Of a stretch of 64,000 nucleotides of DNA, positions 40,806 to 50,463 are shown piece by piece (the first letter of the stretch is position 1; every line of letters starts with the position of its first letter). Source of the stretch: JALYGY01 sp963800975 (GTDB taxonomy: Bacteria; Actinomycetota; Rubrobacteria; Rubrobacterales; Rubrobacteraceae). Location of the stretch: assembly GCA_963800975.1 (NCBI GenBank), contig CAWDDB010000005.1:186001-250000 (forward strand), given 5' to 3'. The position numbers were made by a program, and so were the translations under genes. The notes below the pieces were generated by a model, which was given only the letters and a program-made list of their open reading frames with translations, ran no database searches and was not told where the DNA came from.

Positions 40806-42317
40806 ATGGCAGGGCCCGCCACGGGGACTGAGCCCATGACCCCCATGACGCGCCGACAGTTCCTTCGGCGTACCGGAAAGGCCGCCCTGGCCGTCAGCGT
40901 TCTCTCTCAGGCCGGGCTCCTCAGCGGGTGCGGAGGCGACAGGGATACCATCTGGGATGAGCTTGCCCAAAGGCTCCGGGGACCACTTGCGCGCCCGGGC
41001 GACGCTTCCTTTAGCCCGTTGTATCTTCCCTACAATCGACGCTATGAGGACGTGCGCCCGCAAGGGATTGCTTCCTGTATCGACGCCTCCGACGTGCGCG
41101 AATCGATCCTGTGGGCGCGCGAGCACGATGTGCCGGTCGCTGTGCGCTCGGGAGGACACAACTATGCCGGGTACTCGACCACCGACGGGCTCCTGATCGA
41201 TCTCGGACGGATGCGGCGCGTTGTCGTCGACGACGATACGGGAGATGCAACCGTGCAGGTAGGTGCTCGCAATACCGACGTCTACGCCAGGCTCAAGCCG
41301 CACGAGGCGGCCATCTCCGCGGGGCGGTGCCCAACCGTTGCTATCGGCGGTCTGCTTCTTGGTGGTGGTATCGGCTTCAGTTCTCGCAAGCTCGGACTGA
41401 CCTGCGACAGCTTGCTGGAGACCGAGATCGTCACGGCCGAAGGGCAGATACTCACCTGCAATGAGAGAGAGAACGAGGATCTGTTCTGGGCCTGCCGTGG
41501 AGGCAGCGGCGGCAACTTCGGCGTCAACGTCTCATACACCTTCCGGGCGACCCCGGTCGATGACGTCTCGATCTACGATCTGCAGTGGCACCTCGAAGAC
41601 GGAGAAAAGGTTCTCCCGGCGCTGCAGGACATCGCTATGCAGGCGCCTGACGACTTCTCCTGCCGCATGGGCGGCGGCCGGCCAGGCAAAGTTGGCGGCG
41701 GCCGTGGTCCGGCGAACGTCAACGCCCTCGGCCAGTACTTCGGTCCGCGCGATGATCTGCTCGAGCTACTAGAGCCGGTGCTACGGTTGGCCAAGCCAAC
41801 GAAGGAGGTGATCGCAGAGAAAACCTTCTGGCAGGCCAAGGACTATTTCTTTCACAACACGCCGATCGATCGCTTTCAAGTCAAGTCTTCGTATGTCCAG
41901 AGTGCCCTGCCCGAGCAGGGGATCGAAGAGCTACTGCGGCAGGTCGAAAGCTGGCCGGGAAGCTCGAACGAGGATGGTGGCGGCTTTGCTGTGTTTGCCC
42001 TTGGCGGTGCCATCTCGCGTATCCCCAAAGAGGATACAGCGTACGTGCATCGCGACTCGAAGTTCCTCCTGGCCATCGAAGGCTCCTGGACCGGCAGCGA
42101 TTCGGACCGCACCGAGCAAGCAAACGTCGATTGGGTCGAGGTGTTCGCCGACAGGATGCGGTCATACACGACTGGGTTCGCCTACCAGAACTTCATCGAC
42201 CGCTCGCAGGCCGACTGGGCGCACGCCTACTACGGCGACAACCTGGATCGTCTGGTCCGCACCAAGCGTATTCGCGACCCCGAGAACTTCTTCCGTTTTC
42301 CTCAGAGCGTACCGTAG
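40806..42317 (+). CDS. berberine-bridge-type FAD oxidase, TAT-exported
   Basis: A 503-residue FAD-dependent oxidase. A twin-arginine signal (MTRRQFLRRTGKAALAVS) ends in a lipobox-like LLSGC. The FAD domain has VAVRSGGHNYAGYST, whose His can bind FAD covalently, and GRCPTVAIGGLLLGGGIGF, whose Cys gives the second bond of bicovalent members. The C-terminal berberine-bridge domain ends YYGDNLDRLVRTKRIRDPEN. Substrates in the family are sugars, alcohols and alkaloid-like compounds. The ATG at 40806 has GAAAGG upstream and is preferred over the frame start at 40770. Confidence 0.87.
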   Translation: MAGPATGTEPMTPMTRRQFLRRTGKAALAVSVLSQAGLLSGCGGDRDTIWDELAQRLRGPLARPGDASFSPLYLPYNRRYEDVRPQGIASCIDASDVRESILWAREHDVPVAVRSGGHNYAGYSTTDGLLIDLGRMRRVVVDDDTGDATVQVGARNTDVYARLKPHEAAISAGRCPTVAIGGLLLGGGIGFSSRKLGLTCDSLLETEIVTAEGQILTCNERENEDLFWACRGGSGGNFGVNVSYTFRATPVDDVSIYDLQWHLEDGEKVLPALQDIAMQAPDDFSCRMGGGRPGKVGGGRGPANVNALGQYFGPRDDLLELLEPVLRLAKPTKEVIAEKTFWQAKDYFFHNTPIDRFQVKSSYVQSALPEQGIEELLRQVESWPGSSNEDGGGFAVFALGGAISRIPKEDTAYVHRDSKFLLAIEGSWTGSDSDRTEQANVDWVEVFADRMRSYTTGFAYQNFIDRSQADWAHAYYGDNLDRLVRTKRIRDPENFFRFPQSVP

Positions 42318-42586
42318 AAACCTCCTGAGGCCTGATCGTAACGGCTTCGTCACACCTCTGCTAGTGCATGCCTGGAGCACCGGTCCGCGGGAGGGGGAAA
42401 GCCCAGACGGGTGAGTCCAATACGCCCGGGCTCCGAGTATGTGCTTGTACGTCTGGTTGACCGGAGGAAACGGGCCTGGCAGGAGCGAGGACGACGGTAG
42501 ACGCTCGTCGTGGCCACGACTATCCTGCGCGGGACGGCCGCTCGTCTGAGGGCCGGTAAACCCGACACGGGAGAGGCTCCGCCGAC

Positions 42587-43498
42587 TTGTCGAAGATCCC
42601 GGCCTTCGTTTTCCTCGTTCTCGCTGCCCTGTTCTGGGCAGGCAACTTCACGTTCGGTCGGGTGCTCTCGGAGGCGCTACCTCCCTTCGGGATAAACCTG
42701 GTGCGCTGGATCTTTGCCAGCGCCATCCTGGTCCCGCTGACGCTCGGCCGCGAGGGGCGGCTCTTCCGGCCTACGCCTGGTCTGTGGCTCGCCCTCGTGG
42801 CGATGTCCGTGGCTGGGGTCGTTCTGTTCCAGTCGCTCGTGTACCTCTCGCTGCGCTCGACGGGCAGCATCGACGCCGCGATCATCGCCGCGACCACCCC
42901 GATCATGACCCTGCTTATCACCGCCGCGTTCGGCGCCGACCGGATGACGGGCCGTCGCTCCGCGGGGGCGCTGTTGAGCCTGCTCGGGGTGGCCTGGGTC
43001 GTGAGCGGGGGCGCGCCGGCCGCGCTGCTCAGCCTCTCGGTCAACCGCGGCAACCTGACCATGTTGCTCGCCGCCTTCCTGTGGGCCGTCTACACCGCCC
43101 TCTCCCAGCGGGTGCTTCGCTCGCTCTCACCGCTGTACACCACCACGGTGACCGCGTTGATGGCGCTGCCGCTCCTCGCCCTGCTTGGGGGCTACGAGCT
43201 GCTGACCCGGCCGGTAGGGGAGATCACCCCCCTCGTCGTCCTTGGCCTCGTCTACGTCGGCGCAGGGGCCTCGGTGGCGGCCTTTCTCTGCTGGAACGCT
43301 GGGATCGGGCGCATAGGCGCGGCCAGGGGCGCCAACTTCTTGAACCTCGTACCCCTTTTCACCGTAGCGCTCGCCGTGCCGCTCCTGGGCGAGCGCCTGG
43401 GCTCCGCGCAACTCCTCGGCGGCCTTCTTATCGTCTCGGGCGTCACCCTCGCGTACCTCCCGGCAAGAGCGGAGGACGCCCCGGATCGAGATCCTTGA
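42587..43498 (+). CDS. EamA/DMT family transporter
   Basis: A 303-residue membrane protein with ten helices in two EamA repeats (first from about 6, ALFWAGNFTFGRVLSEALPP; second from about 152, LLAAFLWAVYTALSQRVL). Closing helices carry IGAARGANFLNLVPLFTVAL. Exporters of amino acids or metabolites of the drug/metabolite superfamily; substrate unknown. The start is a TTG about ten bases after GGGAGAGG. Confidence 0.88.
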   Translation: MSKIPAFVFLVLAALFWAGNFTFGRVLSEALPPFGINLVRWIFASAILVPLTLGREGRLFRPTPGLWLALVAMSVAGVVLFQSLVYLSLRSTGSIDAAIIAATTPIMTLLITAAFGADRMTGRRSAGALLSLLGVAWVVSGGAPAALLSLSVNRGNLTMLLAAFLWAVYTALSQRVLRSLSPLYTTTVTALMALPLLALLGGYELLTRPVGEITPLVVLGLVYVGAGASVAAFLCWNAGIGRIGAARGANFLNLVPLFTVALAVPLLGERLGSAQLLGGLLIVSGVTLAYLPARAEDAPDRDP

Positions 43499-43526
43499 GC
43501 TGCCGAACCGTCCGGGCCGGTGCGCC

Positions 43527-44297
43527 CTAGAGCTCGCGGAAGCTGCGCAGCACGTCTTCGAAGGCTTCGGGCTGGATCCGTACCTCCCCGGCGAACGGGT
43601 ACTCGAGCGAGCTGATGGTGAAGAGTATGACGCAGATCATCAGAGTCAGGGAGGCGACCATCAGCGCGTGCGCCCAGTTGCTCTTGAGCCCGAAGAGGTA
43701 CGTGAAGCCGATCGTAATTGCCCCGCCGCCGATTAGCACGATCCAGAGAATCTTCGGCAGGCCCTCCTTCACGTCCAGCAGCCGGAGCCTCCGCGCGTCC
43801 GACATTTCGTGCATCCGCGTGAGACTCTGATCGAATAGCACCTGCCCCGCGCTGGTGTCGGCGTCGATGCCTTGCAAGGCGAGCCTGAGCTCACGCGCGA
43901 TCGCGGTCGCGCGCCTGCTGGTCTTGCCTTCCGCCATGAGCGGCCACTCCTCCTCAATGACGACCTCGGCGTATGACCTGGCGAGGTCCTGGATGCGCCC
44001 ACTGTCGGGTTCGGGCAACTCGTCGGCGAGGAAGTAGAGGCCGGCAAGCTCGTTGGCCTCGGTCTCGACCGTGGTGGAGGCCTCCTGGAAGTCCTCCCAC
44101 ACGACGACGACGACGAACGCGAGTAGGACGGCGAAGGTGACGCCGAGGACCGCGTAGACAAAGCCGGCGACGTCGTTGTGCTCCTGGCGGCTGGTTGGGG
44201 GTATCAGGCGCTGGACAAGCACAAGCCCGGCGACCGCCGCGAGGACGGGCAAGGCGACCATCAGTATGAAAGCTATCGCCGTAGTCAGGGTGGCCAA
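43527..44297 (-). CDS. DUF4239 membrane protein
   Basis: A 256-residue protein with two N-terminal helices (about 7-29 and 42-66), a soluble helical domain of about 130 residues (TTVETEANELAGLYFLADEL, LDVKEGLPKILW at its end) and two C-terminal helices. This matches DUF4239, found next to diverse genes and without known role. The start is a TTG with AGAGAGGG upstream. It follows the F420 oxidoreductase gene start region in divergent order and has no operon partner. Confidence 0.8.
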   Translation of the reverse strand: MATLTTAIAFILMVALPVLAAVAGLVLVQRLIPPTSRQEHNDVAGFVYAVLGVTFAVLLAFVVVVVWEDFQEASTTVETEANELAGLYFLADELPEPDSGRIQDLARSYAEVVIEEEWPLMAEGKTSRRATAIARELRLALQGIDADTSAGQVLFDQSLTRMHEMSDARRLRLLDVKEGLPKILWIVLIGGGAITIGFTYLFGLKSNWAHALMVASLTLMICVILFTISSLEYPFAGEVRIQPEAFEDVLRSFREL

Positions 44298-44359
44298 CCC
44301 TCTCTAGCTCGCCTGCAGGCGAGCACAAGATACATTCCCGGGCACGGCGCGGACAACCC

Positions 44360-45325
44360 TCAGGAGAGCTCGGGGATCACCTCTCGGGCGAAGCGCTCGA
44401 CCATCTCGGGCTCGTAGGCGACGCGGGGCAGGTACGTTATGAAGTAGTTGACCCCGGCCTCGACCTTCGGGCGTAGCCGCTCGACGATCTCCTCCGGCGT
44501 GCCGACCATGAACTGCTCGGAGTACTTGTCGTAGGACAGCCCGCCGCGGGCGAGGGCCGTGGCGTCGGCGGGGTCGTCCCCTTCCTCTAGCAGAAAGACG
44601 TTGACCGAGTTGGAGCGTGTGATCTCCTCGTAGTCGCGCCCCAGGTCCTCGCAGTGCCCGCGCAGCACGCCGAACTTGTGGCGCAGCGTGTCGGGATCTC
44701 CACCGACGTTGCAGGCGTCGCCCCAGCGGGCGACTAGCTTCAGGGTTACCTTCTCGCCGCTGCCCCCGATCCAGAGCGGCGGATGAGGCTTCTGGACGCC
44801 TTTCGGCTCGTTTATGGGCCTGTCCAGCTGGTAGAACTCGCCGTCGAAGATGACCCCGTCCTCGGTCCACAGGCGGTGGACGATCTCGCAGGCCTCCTTG
44901 AACATCCGCATCCTCACGGGGACGTCGGGGAAGCCGTAGCCGTAGGCGAGCCATTCGTGCTCGTACCAGCCTGCTCCAAGCCCGAAGAGGAGCCGGCCGT
45001 TGCTCATGGCGTCGACCGTGGAGGAGATCTTGGCCAGGAGCGCCGGGTTGCGGTAGCCGTTGCAAGTGACCATCTGCCCGATCTTTACGCTCTCCGTGTC
45101 GCGGGAGAGCCCGGCCGTTGCCGTCCAGCACTCGAAAACGGAGTTCTGGGTCGGCTCGGGGACGGTGTGGAAGTGGTCGTAGACCCAGATGGAATCGTAG
45201 GCTCCCGTTGCCTCGGCTATCTTCGCGACCCGCGTCATCGCCTCGTACTGCTCGTAAGGGTCCTCTATCTCGACCAGGTCCATCCGCCATCCTTGCGGAA
45301 CGAAAACGCCAAACTCTACCGCCAT
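44360..45325 (-). CDS. F420-dependent LLM-class oxidoreductase
   Basis: A 321-residue luciferase-like TIM-barrel protein of the class that uses reduced F420 or FMN. Family features: FGVFVPQGWRMDL, DSIWVYDHFHTVPEPT, VKIGQMVTCNGYRNPALLAK, GRLLFGLGAGWYEHEWLAYG and PPLWIGGSGEKVTLKLVARW. The ATG at 45325 follows AGGAGGAGG; a longer frame to 45382 is not used. Actinobacterial members reduce enoates, quinones or similar; the substrate is unknown. Confidence 0.88.
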   Translation of the reverse strand: MAVEFGVFVPQGWRMDLVEIEDPYEQYEAMTRVAKIAEATGAYDSIWVYDHFHTVPEPTQNSVFECWTATAGLSRDTESVKIGQMVTCNGYRNPALLAKISSTVDAMSNGRLLFGLGAGWYEHEWLAYGYGFPDVPVRMRMFKEACEIVHRLWTEDGVIFDGEFYQLDRPINEPKGVQKPHPPLWIGGSGEKVTLKLVARWGDACNVGGDPDTLRHKFGVLRGHCEDLGRDYEEITRSNSVNVFLLEEGDDPADATALARGGLSYDKYSEQFMVGTPEEIVERLRPKVEAGVNYFITYLPRVAYEPEMVERFAREVIPELS

Positions 45326-45399
45326 CGAGTTCCTCCTCCTGTAAGACGTCGACCTTCGCAGGTTACCGCAACCGCGCCCCACGTGCGGTCGTCACGGTG

Positions 45400-45924
45400 T
45401 TAGCTCTTCGAGAGGGTCTTCCTTCCGTCGGCGTTCCTGGCGATGACGAAGAGCAAATCCGAGACCCGGTTGACGGCCCGGATGGCCAACGGATGCTCGG
45501 ACGCGTACCCGGCCGCGACGAGGCTGCGCTCGGCTCGCCTGACGACCGTGCGGGAGACGTCGAGCAGGGCCCCGAGCCTGCTCTCGCCAGGGACGACGAA
45601 CTCCCTGGGGATCTCCGTCCTGTCTCGCCACTCTCGCAGGGCTGTGTCTACGAACTCCAGGTCTTCCTCGCCGACGGCGTTCTCTTCACCCGGCATCGCC
45701 ACGTCGCCCATGATGCGGTAGAGGAGCCGCTGCAGCTCCAGGAGCAGTTCCCCGATCTCATCTCCCGCCTCGGCGCGGGCTAGGCCAAGGAAGGAACTCG
45801 CCTCGTCCACGTCGCCGAGCACGACTATGCGCGGGTCGTTCTTGCTCATCCGGCCCGACCCGAGCAGGGTCGTCGTTCCGTCGTCGCCGCGTCCCGTGGA
45901 GACCGGCGGGTTGCTATCGCTCAA
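45400..45924 (-). CDS. cob(I)alamin adenosyltransferase, PduO type
   Basis: A 174-residue ATP:cob(I)alamin adenosyltransferase that makes adenosylcobalamin. Motifs are VSTGRGDDGTTTLLGSGR for ATP binding, GDVDEASSFLGLARAEA, and RTVVRRAERSLVA plus NRVSDLLFVIAR in the last helices. I chose the TTG at 45924, which has GAGAGGAG five bases upstream and gives the usual length; the open frame to 46044 overlaps the glycosyltransferase promoter. The cobalamin produced could serve enzymes such as B12-dependent mutases, while QueG uses cobalamin directly. Confidence 0.9.
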   Translation of the reverse strand: MSDSNPPVSTGRGDDGTTTLLGSGRMSKNDPRIVVLGDVDEASSFLGLARAEAGDEIGELLLELQRLLYRIMGDVAMPGEENAVGEEDLEFVDTALREWRDRTEIPREFVVPGESRLGALLDVSRTVVRRAERSLVAAGYASEHPLAIRAVNRVSDLLFVIARNADGRKTLSKS

Positions 45925-46042
45925 GCCATCTCCTCTCGCAAGGTCCCGGGCACGGTAGCGCGGGAGACCGGGACGCGCAAGCACGACGAACGGCGCCGGG
46001 CGGGTAGAATTATGGGCGTCATCAATCGGGGGTTGATGCAAC

Positions 46043-46936
46043 ATGAAAGTTTACGGCGTGTCGATGGTGCGTAACGAGGCGGACATCGTACGCGTCAACG
46101 TGCTCTACCATCTAGCGCTTGGCTTCGACAGGTTCCTGATAGTCGACAATGGATCCTCGGACGGCACGACCGAGATTCTCAAGGACCTGGGGAGGGATCC
46201 TCGGGTGCGGTGGACCAGGGACGAGGGCGTGTATCGCCAGGCAGAGATCACCACCGGGCTCGCGCGCGAAGCTCTTCGGGACGGGGCGGACTGGGTTGTG
46301 CCCACCGACGCGGACGAGTTCTGGCACGCGCCTCGCGGCAAGTTGCGCGGCGTGCTGGAGGGCTCCCGCGCCGGGGCGCTCAAGGCGCGCGTGGTGACCT
46401 TCATCCAGCGCCGCGAGCAGGAGCACTGCACTCCCGATGGCCTGCTGAACATGACGCGGCGCGCCCGCGAAACCGTCGTGCACGAGGAGGGAAAGCGCCT
46501 GATCCAGCAGAGCACCATCGCCTTCGTGGAGAACGAGCCATCGCCCAAGTGGCTGAGCAGGCCGACGGAAGAGGTGGAGATCGCCAAGGGCAACCACCAC
46601 GTGTACGGGATTGCCGGGTCGAGGGCCCTCGCAGACGGGGTCCTGTGCCTGCACGCCCCCCTGCGCTCGAAGGCCAGGCTCGAACGCAAGGCCGAGGTGG
46701 GCGAGCGCAGCCTCGTGGCCGAAGGCGGCAGACCTCTGTCCTGGCACGCCATCAGATGGTCTCGGCTGAAGAACAGGGATCGGCTGGACGGTGAGTGGGA
46801 GGCCAACAGCTATTTTGGGACTTGCCTGGACGTCTACGGGCAACGGCGCGAGACCGTGTTCGACCCGAGGCTCCGGAACGCCGTAGCGCCTTTCGTGAGA
46901 CCCTCGCTGCTCAAGAGGATTCTCCGCACGAGATAA
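46043..46936 (+). CDS. family 2 glycosyltransferase-like protein
   Basis: A 297-residue protein of the DUF4422/glycosyltransferase 2 (GT2_4) group. The start reads VYGVSMVRNEADIVRVNVLYHLALGFDRFL, the nucleotide-sugar loop is IVDNGSSDGTTEIL, and the metal DxD is DADEF in WVVPTDADEFWHA. It lacks membrane helices, so it probably works in the cytoplasm on a soluble or membrane-bound acceptor. Isolated gene with TAGAAT at 46006. Confidence 0.82.
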   Translation: MKVYGVSMVRNEADIVRVNVLYHLALGFDRFLIVDNGSSDGTTEILKDLGRDPRVRWTRDEGVYRQAEITTGLAREALRDGADWVVPTDADEFWHAPRGKLRGVLEGSRAGALKARVVTFIQRREQEHCTPDGLLNMTRRARETVVHEEGKRLIQQSTIAFVENEPSPKWLSRPTEEVEIAKGNHHVYGIAGSRALADGVLCLHAPLRSKARLERKAEVGERSLVAEGGRPLSWHAIRWSRLKNRDRLDGEWEANSYFGTCLDVYGQRRETVFDPRLRNAVAPFVRPSLLKRILRTR

Positions 46937-47059
46937 GGCCCGAAGCTCCTGTCCACGGAGCTTCACGGGAAAGCAAAGGGCGACCAGATCACCCTGCACC
47001 CGAAAGACGCGCTTTTTCCGACGGTAGTAAGATGCCGTGGACCGGAAAGGAGGACCGGG

Positions 47060-48367
47060 ATGGGTGCGACAAGCGGCACGGGCTCGCTCAGCCGCCGGGC
47101 GTTCTTGAGGCTGGGCGGCGCCGGGCTTGCGGGGGTGGCACTGCTCGGGGGCGCCGGTTGCGGCGGCGGTGGCTCGGACTCGGGCGAACTCGTCTTCGCC
47201 ATGGGCGTCGACTCCAGCGGCACGCTGCAGGCCCTGGTGGACCGATTTAACGAGCAGAACGAGGGGAATTTCCGGGTCAGGTATCGCGAGATGCCGGCCG
47301 ACTCCGGGCAGTACTTCGATCAGCTAAAGACCGAGCTGCAGGCCGGCGCCTCCGAGATAGACGTCATAGGGGGGGACGTGATCTGGCCCGCCCAGTTCGC
47401 CGCGAACGGCTGGATCCTGGACGTCTCGGACCGTTTCCCGGAGAGCGAGCGCCAGAAGTTCCTCCCCGCGCCCATCGACTCCCTGGTCTACGACGGCGCC
47501 ATCTACGGCGCGCCGTGGTTCACCGACGCGGGCATGCTCTACTACCGCTCTGACCTGCTGGAGGAGGCGGGCTTCTCCGAGCCGCCGAAGACCTGGAACG
47601 AGATGAAGGAGATGGCCCTCAAGACGACCCGGGACACCGACACGAGGTACGGCTTCGTCTTCCAGGGCTCCGAGTACGAGGGCGGGACGGTGAACGGCCT
47701 CGAGTACATCTGGACGCACGGGGGGGACATCCTGAGCGAAGGCGAGGTCATCATAGACAGCCCCGAGTCGGTCGCCGGCCTCGAGACGGAGCGGAGCATG
47801 ATCACCGACGGTGTCGCGTCGCAAGCCGTCTCCACCTACAAGGAGCAGGAGACCGACCCGGCCTTCCTCGGCGGCAGGACCGTCTTCTGCCGCAACTGGC
47901 CCTACATGTACGCGCTCGCCTCCGACCCCGAAGTCTCCAAGACCGAGCCGAGCCGGATCGGGATCGCGCCCCTACCGGCCGGCGAGGGCGGGCAGAGCCT
48001 GGCCGGGCTGGGCGGGTGGAACATGATGATCAACGCCACATCCCAGAAGCAAGACGAAGCGTGGGAGTTCGTCAGCTGGATGACCGGCGTCGAGGGCCAG
48101 ACGCGGAGGGCGCTGGCCGCCACGCTCCTGCCGACCCGCAAGTCCCTCTACGAGGACCAGCAGATCCTGGAAGAGGTGCCTGTGATCCGGCTAGGCAAAG
48201 ACGCGATCCAGCGCACCAAGTCTCGGCCCGTCTCCCCGTACTACTCGGACATGTCGCTCGCGATGGCCGAGCAGTTCAACCTCTCGCTCAGGGGCGAGAT
48301 CGACCCGCAGGCGGCCGTCCAGGACCTGCAGGAGGAGCTGTCGAAGATCCTCGAGCAAGCGCAGTAG
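47060..48367 (+). CDS. ABC transporter solute-binding lipoprotein, family 1
   Basis: A 435-residue extracellular solute-binding protein. A TAT-like signal (LSRRAFLRLGGAGLAGVALL) ends in lipobox GGAGC. The body follows the family 1 sugar-binding pattern: LQALVDRFNEQNEGNFRVRY, DQLKTELQAGASEIDVIGGD, GAIYGAPWFTDAGMLYYRSDLL and LAGLGGWNMMINATSQKQDE. Such proteins feed oligosaccharides to an importer, but no permease or ATPase gene follows; an inverted-repeat element starts right after the stop. An orphan receptor or one using a distant permease. Confidence 0.87.
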   Translation: MGATSGTGSLSRRAFLRLGGAGLAGVALLGGAGCGGGGSDSGELVFAMGVDSSGTLQALVDRFNEQNEGNFRVRYREMPADSGQYFDQLKTELQAGASEIDVIGGDVIWPAQFAANGWILDVSDRFPESERQKFLPAPIDSLVYDGAIYGAPWFTDAGMLYYRSDLLEEAGFSEPPKTWNEMKEMALKTTRDTDTRYGFVFQGSEYEGGTVNGLEYIWTHGGDILSEGEVIIDSPESVAGLETERSMITDGVASQAVSTYKEQETDPAFLGGRTVFCRNWPYMYALASDPEVSKTEPSRIGIAPLPAGEGGQSLAGLGGWNMMINATSQKQDEAWEFVSWMTGVEGQTRRALAATLLPTRKSLYEDQQILEEVPVIRLGKDAIQRTKSRPVSPYYSDMSLAMAEQFNLSLRGEIDPQAAVQDLQEELSKILEQAQ

Positions 48368-48520
48368 AATTTGGAGTTGCGAATTCTGAATGAGGAATTA
48401 TGGGTGGACGAAAGGTTTGCGCTTTGCACGAACCGAGGCTTCGGGTCCGAGAGCCTTCCCGACGCAACGGTAGGTGCCCGAGCCACCAATTCCAAGTTCC
48501 TCATTCACCATTCCTAATTC
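48367..48520. repeat. intergenic inverted-repeat element, GAATGAGGAATT family
   Basis: The left arm at 48367-48407 (GAATTCTGAATGAGGAATTA inside it) and the right arm at 48483-48520 (CCACCAATTCCAAGTTCCTC onward) are inverted copies that include a matching GGTGG/CCACC tip. It fills the gap between the convergent solute-binding and VOC genes, starting at the stop codon of the former. Same family as 29597-29697. Confidence 0.65.
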
Positions 48521-48521
48521 T

Positions 48522-48893
48522 TCAATCGAGCTGGATCACGGAGAGGATGTTACCGGCCGGGTCCTTGAACCACGCGATCGGCGGGCCCTCGCCGCGGAAG
48601 ATGCCCCTCTCGTCCTGCTCGGTCCCGTCGTAGCGCTCGAAGCGCACGCCGCGCCCTCCAAGCTCGTCGACGGCCTCCTCTATGGTCTCTACGGGGAAGT
48701 TGAGGATGGTGAACTCTGCCGGGGTGTGATCCGGTTTGGGGTAGACCAGGGTTCCCCGATCCCCGGCGATGTGCAACGTCAACATGCCGTACTCTTCGGA
48801 GACCTCCAGTCCGAGCGTCTCGCCGTAGAACTTCCTGGCCTCCTGCACGTCGTCTACCGCGAAGCCGCTGAAGGCTCTCGTGTTCGCGAACAT
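48522..48893 (-). CDS. VOC family protein
   Basis: A 123-residue glyoxalase-like protein: TRAFSGFAVDDVQEARKFYG, ETLGLEVSEEYGMLTLHIAG, the acyl pocket region TILNFPVETIEEAVDELGGRGVRF and FKDPAGNILSVIQLD. The usual first metal His is replaced in SGFAV, so metal binding is doubtful; it may bind or sequester a compound. AAGGAG precedes the ATG at 48893. The longer open frame to 49187 overlaps the exporter gene and is not used. Confidence 0.82.
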   Translation of the reverse strand: MFANTRAFSGFAVDDVQEARKFYGETLGLEVSEEYGMLTLHIAGDRGTLVYPKPDHTPAEFTILNFPVETIEEAVDELGGRGVRFERYDGTEQDERGIFRGEGPPIAWFKDPAGNILSVIQLD

Positions 48894-48987
48894 CACTCTC
48901 TCCTTATTCGTTGGTGTCTGGCCCTTGCGTCGGGTGTCGGTATCAAAGCTTCCCGACACCCGACGAAACGTCCTTCCAGATCCTGCA

Positions 48988-50463
48988 TCACTCGGGCGCT
49001 TGCACGGGCGCCTCCCTCGGGCCGTGGTCGGTACCGGGCGCGGGCTCTTCGGCGTGCGTGGCCGATTTCTCCGTGCGCAACAGGGCGGCCGCGAGCGCGG
49101 CCGCCGCGAACACGAAGAGGGCGCCGACCAGGAAGGCGAGCTGGTACCCGCCGTTGACGGCCACGAGCTCTTCGACTCCCGAGCCAAGCAGCGAATCGGT
49201 ACGCGAGGCGGCGATGCTCGCGAGGATGGCGAGGCCGAGCGCGCCGCCCATCATGAAGGCGGTGTTGACCACCCCAGAGGCGAGCCCGGAGTCCTCCGGT
49301 GCGACGTCGCTCATCGCGGCGAGCAGCAGCGGGTTGAACGCGATGCCGGCGCCGAATCCCTGGAGAAGCATACCGGGGAGGATGTCGACGACAAAGCTCC
49401 CGTCCACCGGCGCCCGCGCGAAGAGCAGGATCCCCACCGCGAACATCGCAAGCCCCGACACCATCGGCACCTTGATGCCGAACCGGAGCACCAGCTTGTC
49501 GGAGAGTTCGAGCGAGACGGCGCCCCAGATCAGGGTCGACGGCAGGTAGGCTAGGCCGACCAGTAGCGGGTTGTAGCCGAGCACCAGCTGGAGGTAGAGC
49601 GCGGAGAGAAAGAAGGCGGCGAACATGCCGGCGGCCATGAGCACGCCCACGGCGTTGGCCGTGGCGACGTTGCGGAGCCGGAACAGACCGAGCGGCATGA
49701 GCGGCGCGCTCGCCCGAGCCTCGATCCAGAGGAAGAGGGCGAGCAGCACCGCGGCGGCCACGAGCAGGCCGATCGTCTGGGTAGTGGTCCAACCGACCTC
49801 GTTGCCGTTGACTATCGCAAACACCGCGAGCATCAACGAGGCCGTGACGGTGACCGCGCCTGCGACGTCGAGGCGTTCGCCCGAGGTCTCCCCGTCGCCG
49901 GCCGGCAGCAGCATCACGGAGAGCGCGTAGACGGCGACCCCGATGGGGACGTTGACCAGGAAGATCCAGTGCCAGTCCAGAAGGTACGTCAACACGCCGC
50001 CGAGAAGAACGCCCGCGGTCCCCCCGCCAGAAAGGACGAACCCGAAGACGCCCATGGCCTTGGCCCGCTCGGCCGGCTCGGTGAAGAGGACCATGATCAG
50101 GGAGAGCGCCACGGCCGAGACGACCGCACCGCCGAGACCCTGCAAGGCCCGCGCCGAGACCAGAAACGCCTGCGAGCCGGCCAGCCCGCACCCGAGCGAG
50201 GCGAGTGTGAAGACCGTCGTCCCGATCAGGAACAACCTGCGGTGCCCGAAGAGGTCGCCAAGCCTGCCGCCGAGCAGCAGGAAGCCGCCGAAGGTGAGCA
50301 GATAGGCGTTCACCACCCACGCGAGCGTGGTCTCCGAGAAGCCCAGGTCAGCCCTGATCGAGGGCAGCGCGACGTTCACGATCGTCGAGTCCAGCACGAT
50401 CATCAGGTCCCCCAGGCAAAGCACGAGCAGCGCCAGCCAGCGCTTCCTGCCTTCGATGCTCAC
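48988..50463 (-). CDS. MFS exporter, DHA2 (14-helix) type
   Basis: A 491-residue proton-driven drug exporter with 14 helices. Helix 1 motif DLMIVLDSTIVNVALPSI and the motif A loop LGGRLGDLFGHRRLF are diagnostic, as is the motif C region GGGTAGVLLGGVLTYLLDWH. The end is acidic and Pro-rich. I take the GTG at 50463 as start. The adjacent HxlR/hydrolase pair is divergently placed and may share a toxic substrate, but this is inference. Confidence 0.9.
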   Translation of the reverse strand: MSIEGRKRWLALLVLCLGDLMIVLDSTIVNVALPSIRADLGFSETTLAWVVNAYLLTFGGFLLLGGRLGDLFGHRRLFLIGTTVFTLASLGCGLAGSQAFLVSARALQGLGGAVVSAVALSLIMVLFTEPAERAKAMGVFGFVLSGGGTAGVLLGGVLTYLLDWHWIFLVNVPIGVAVYALSVMLLPAGDGETSGERLDVAGAVTVTASLMLAVFAIVNGNEVGWTTTQTIGLLVAAAVLLALFLWIEARASAPLMPLGLFRLRNVATANAVGVLMAAGMFAAFFLSALYLQLVLGYNPLLVGLAYLPSTLIWGAVSLELSDKLVLRFGIKVPMVSGLAMFAVGILLFARAPVDGSFVVDILPGMLLQGFGAGIAFNPLLLAAMSDVAPEDSGLASGVVNTAFMMGGALGLAILASIAASRTDSLLGSGVEELVAVNGGYQLAFLVGALFVFAAAALAAALLRTEKSATHAEEPAPGTDHGPREAPVQAPE

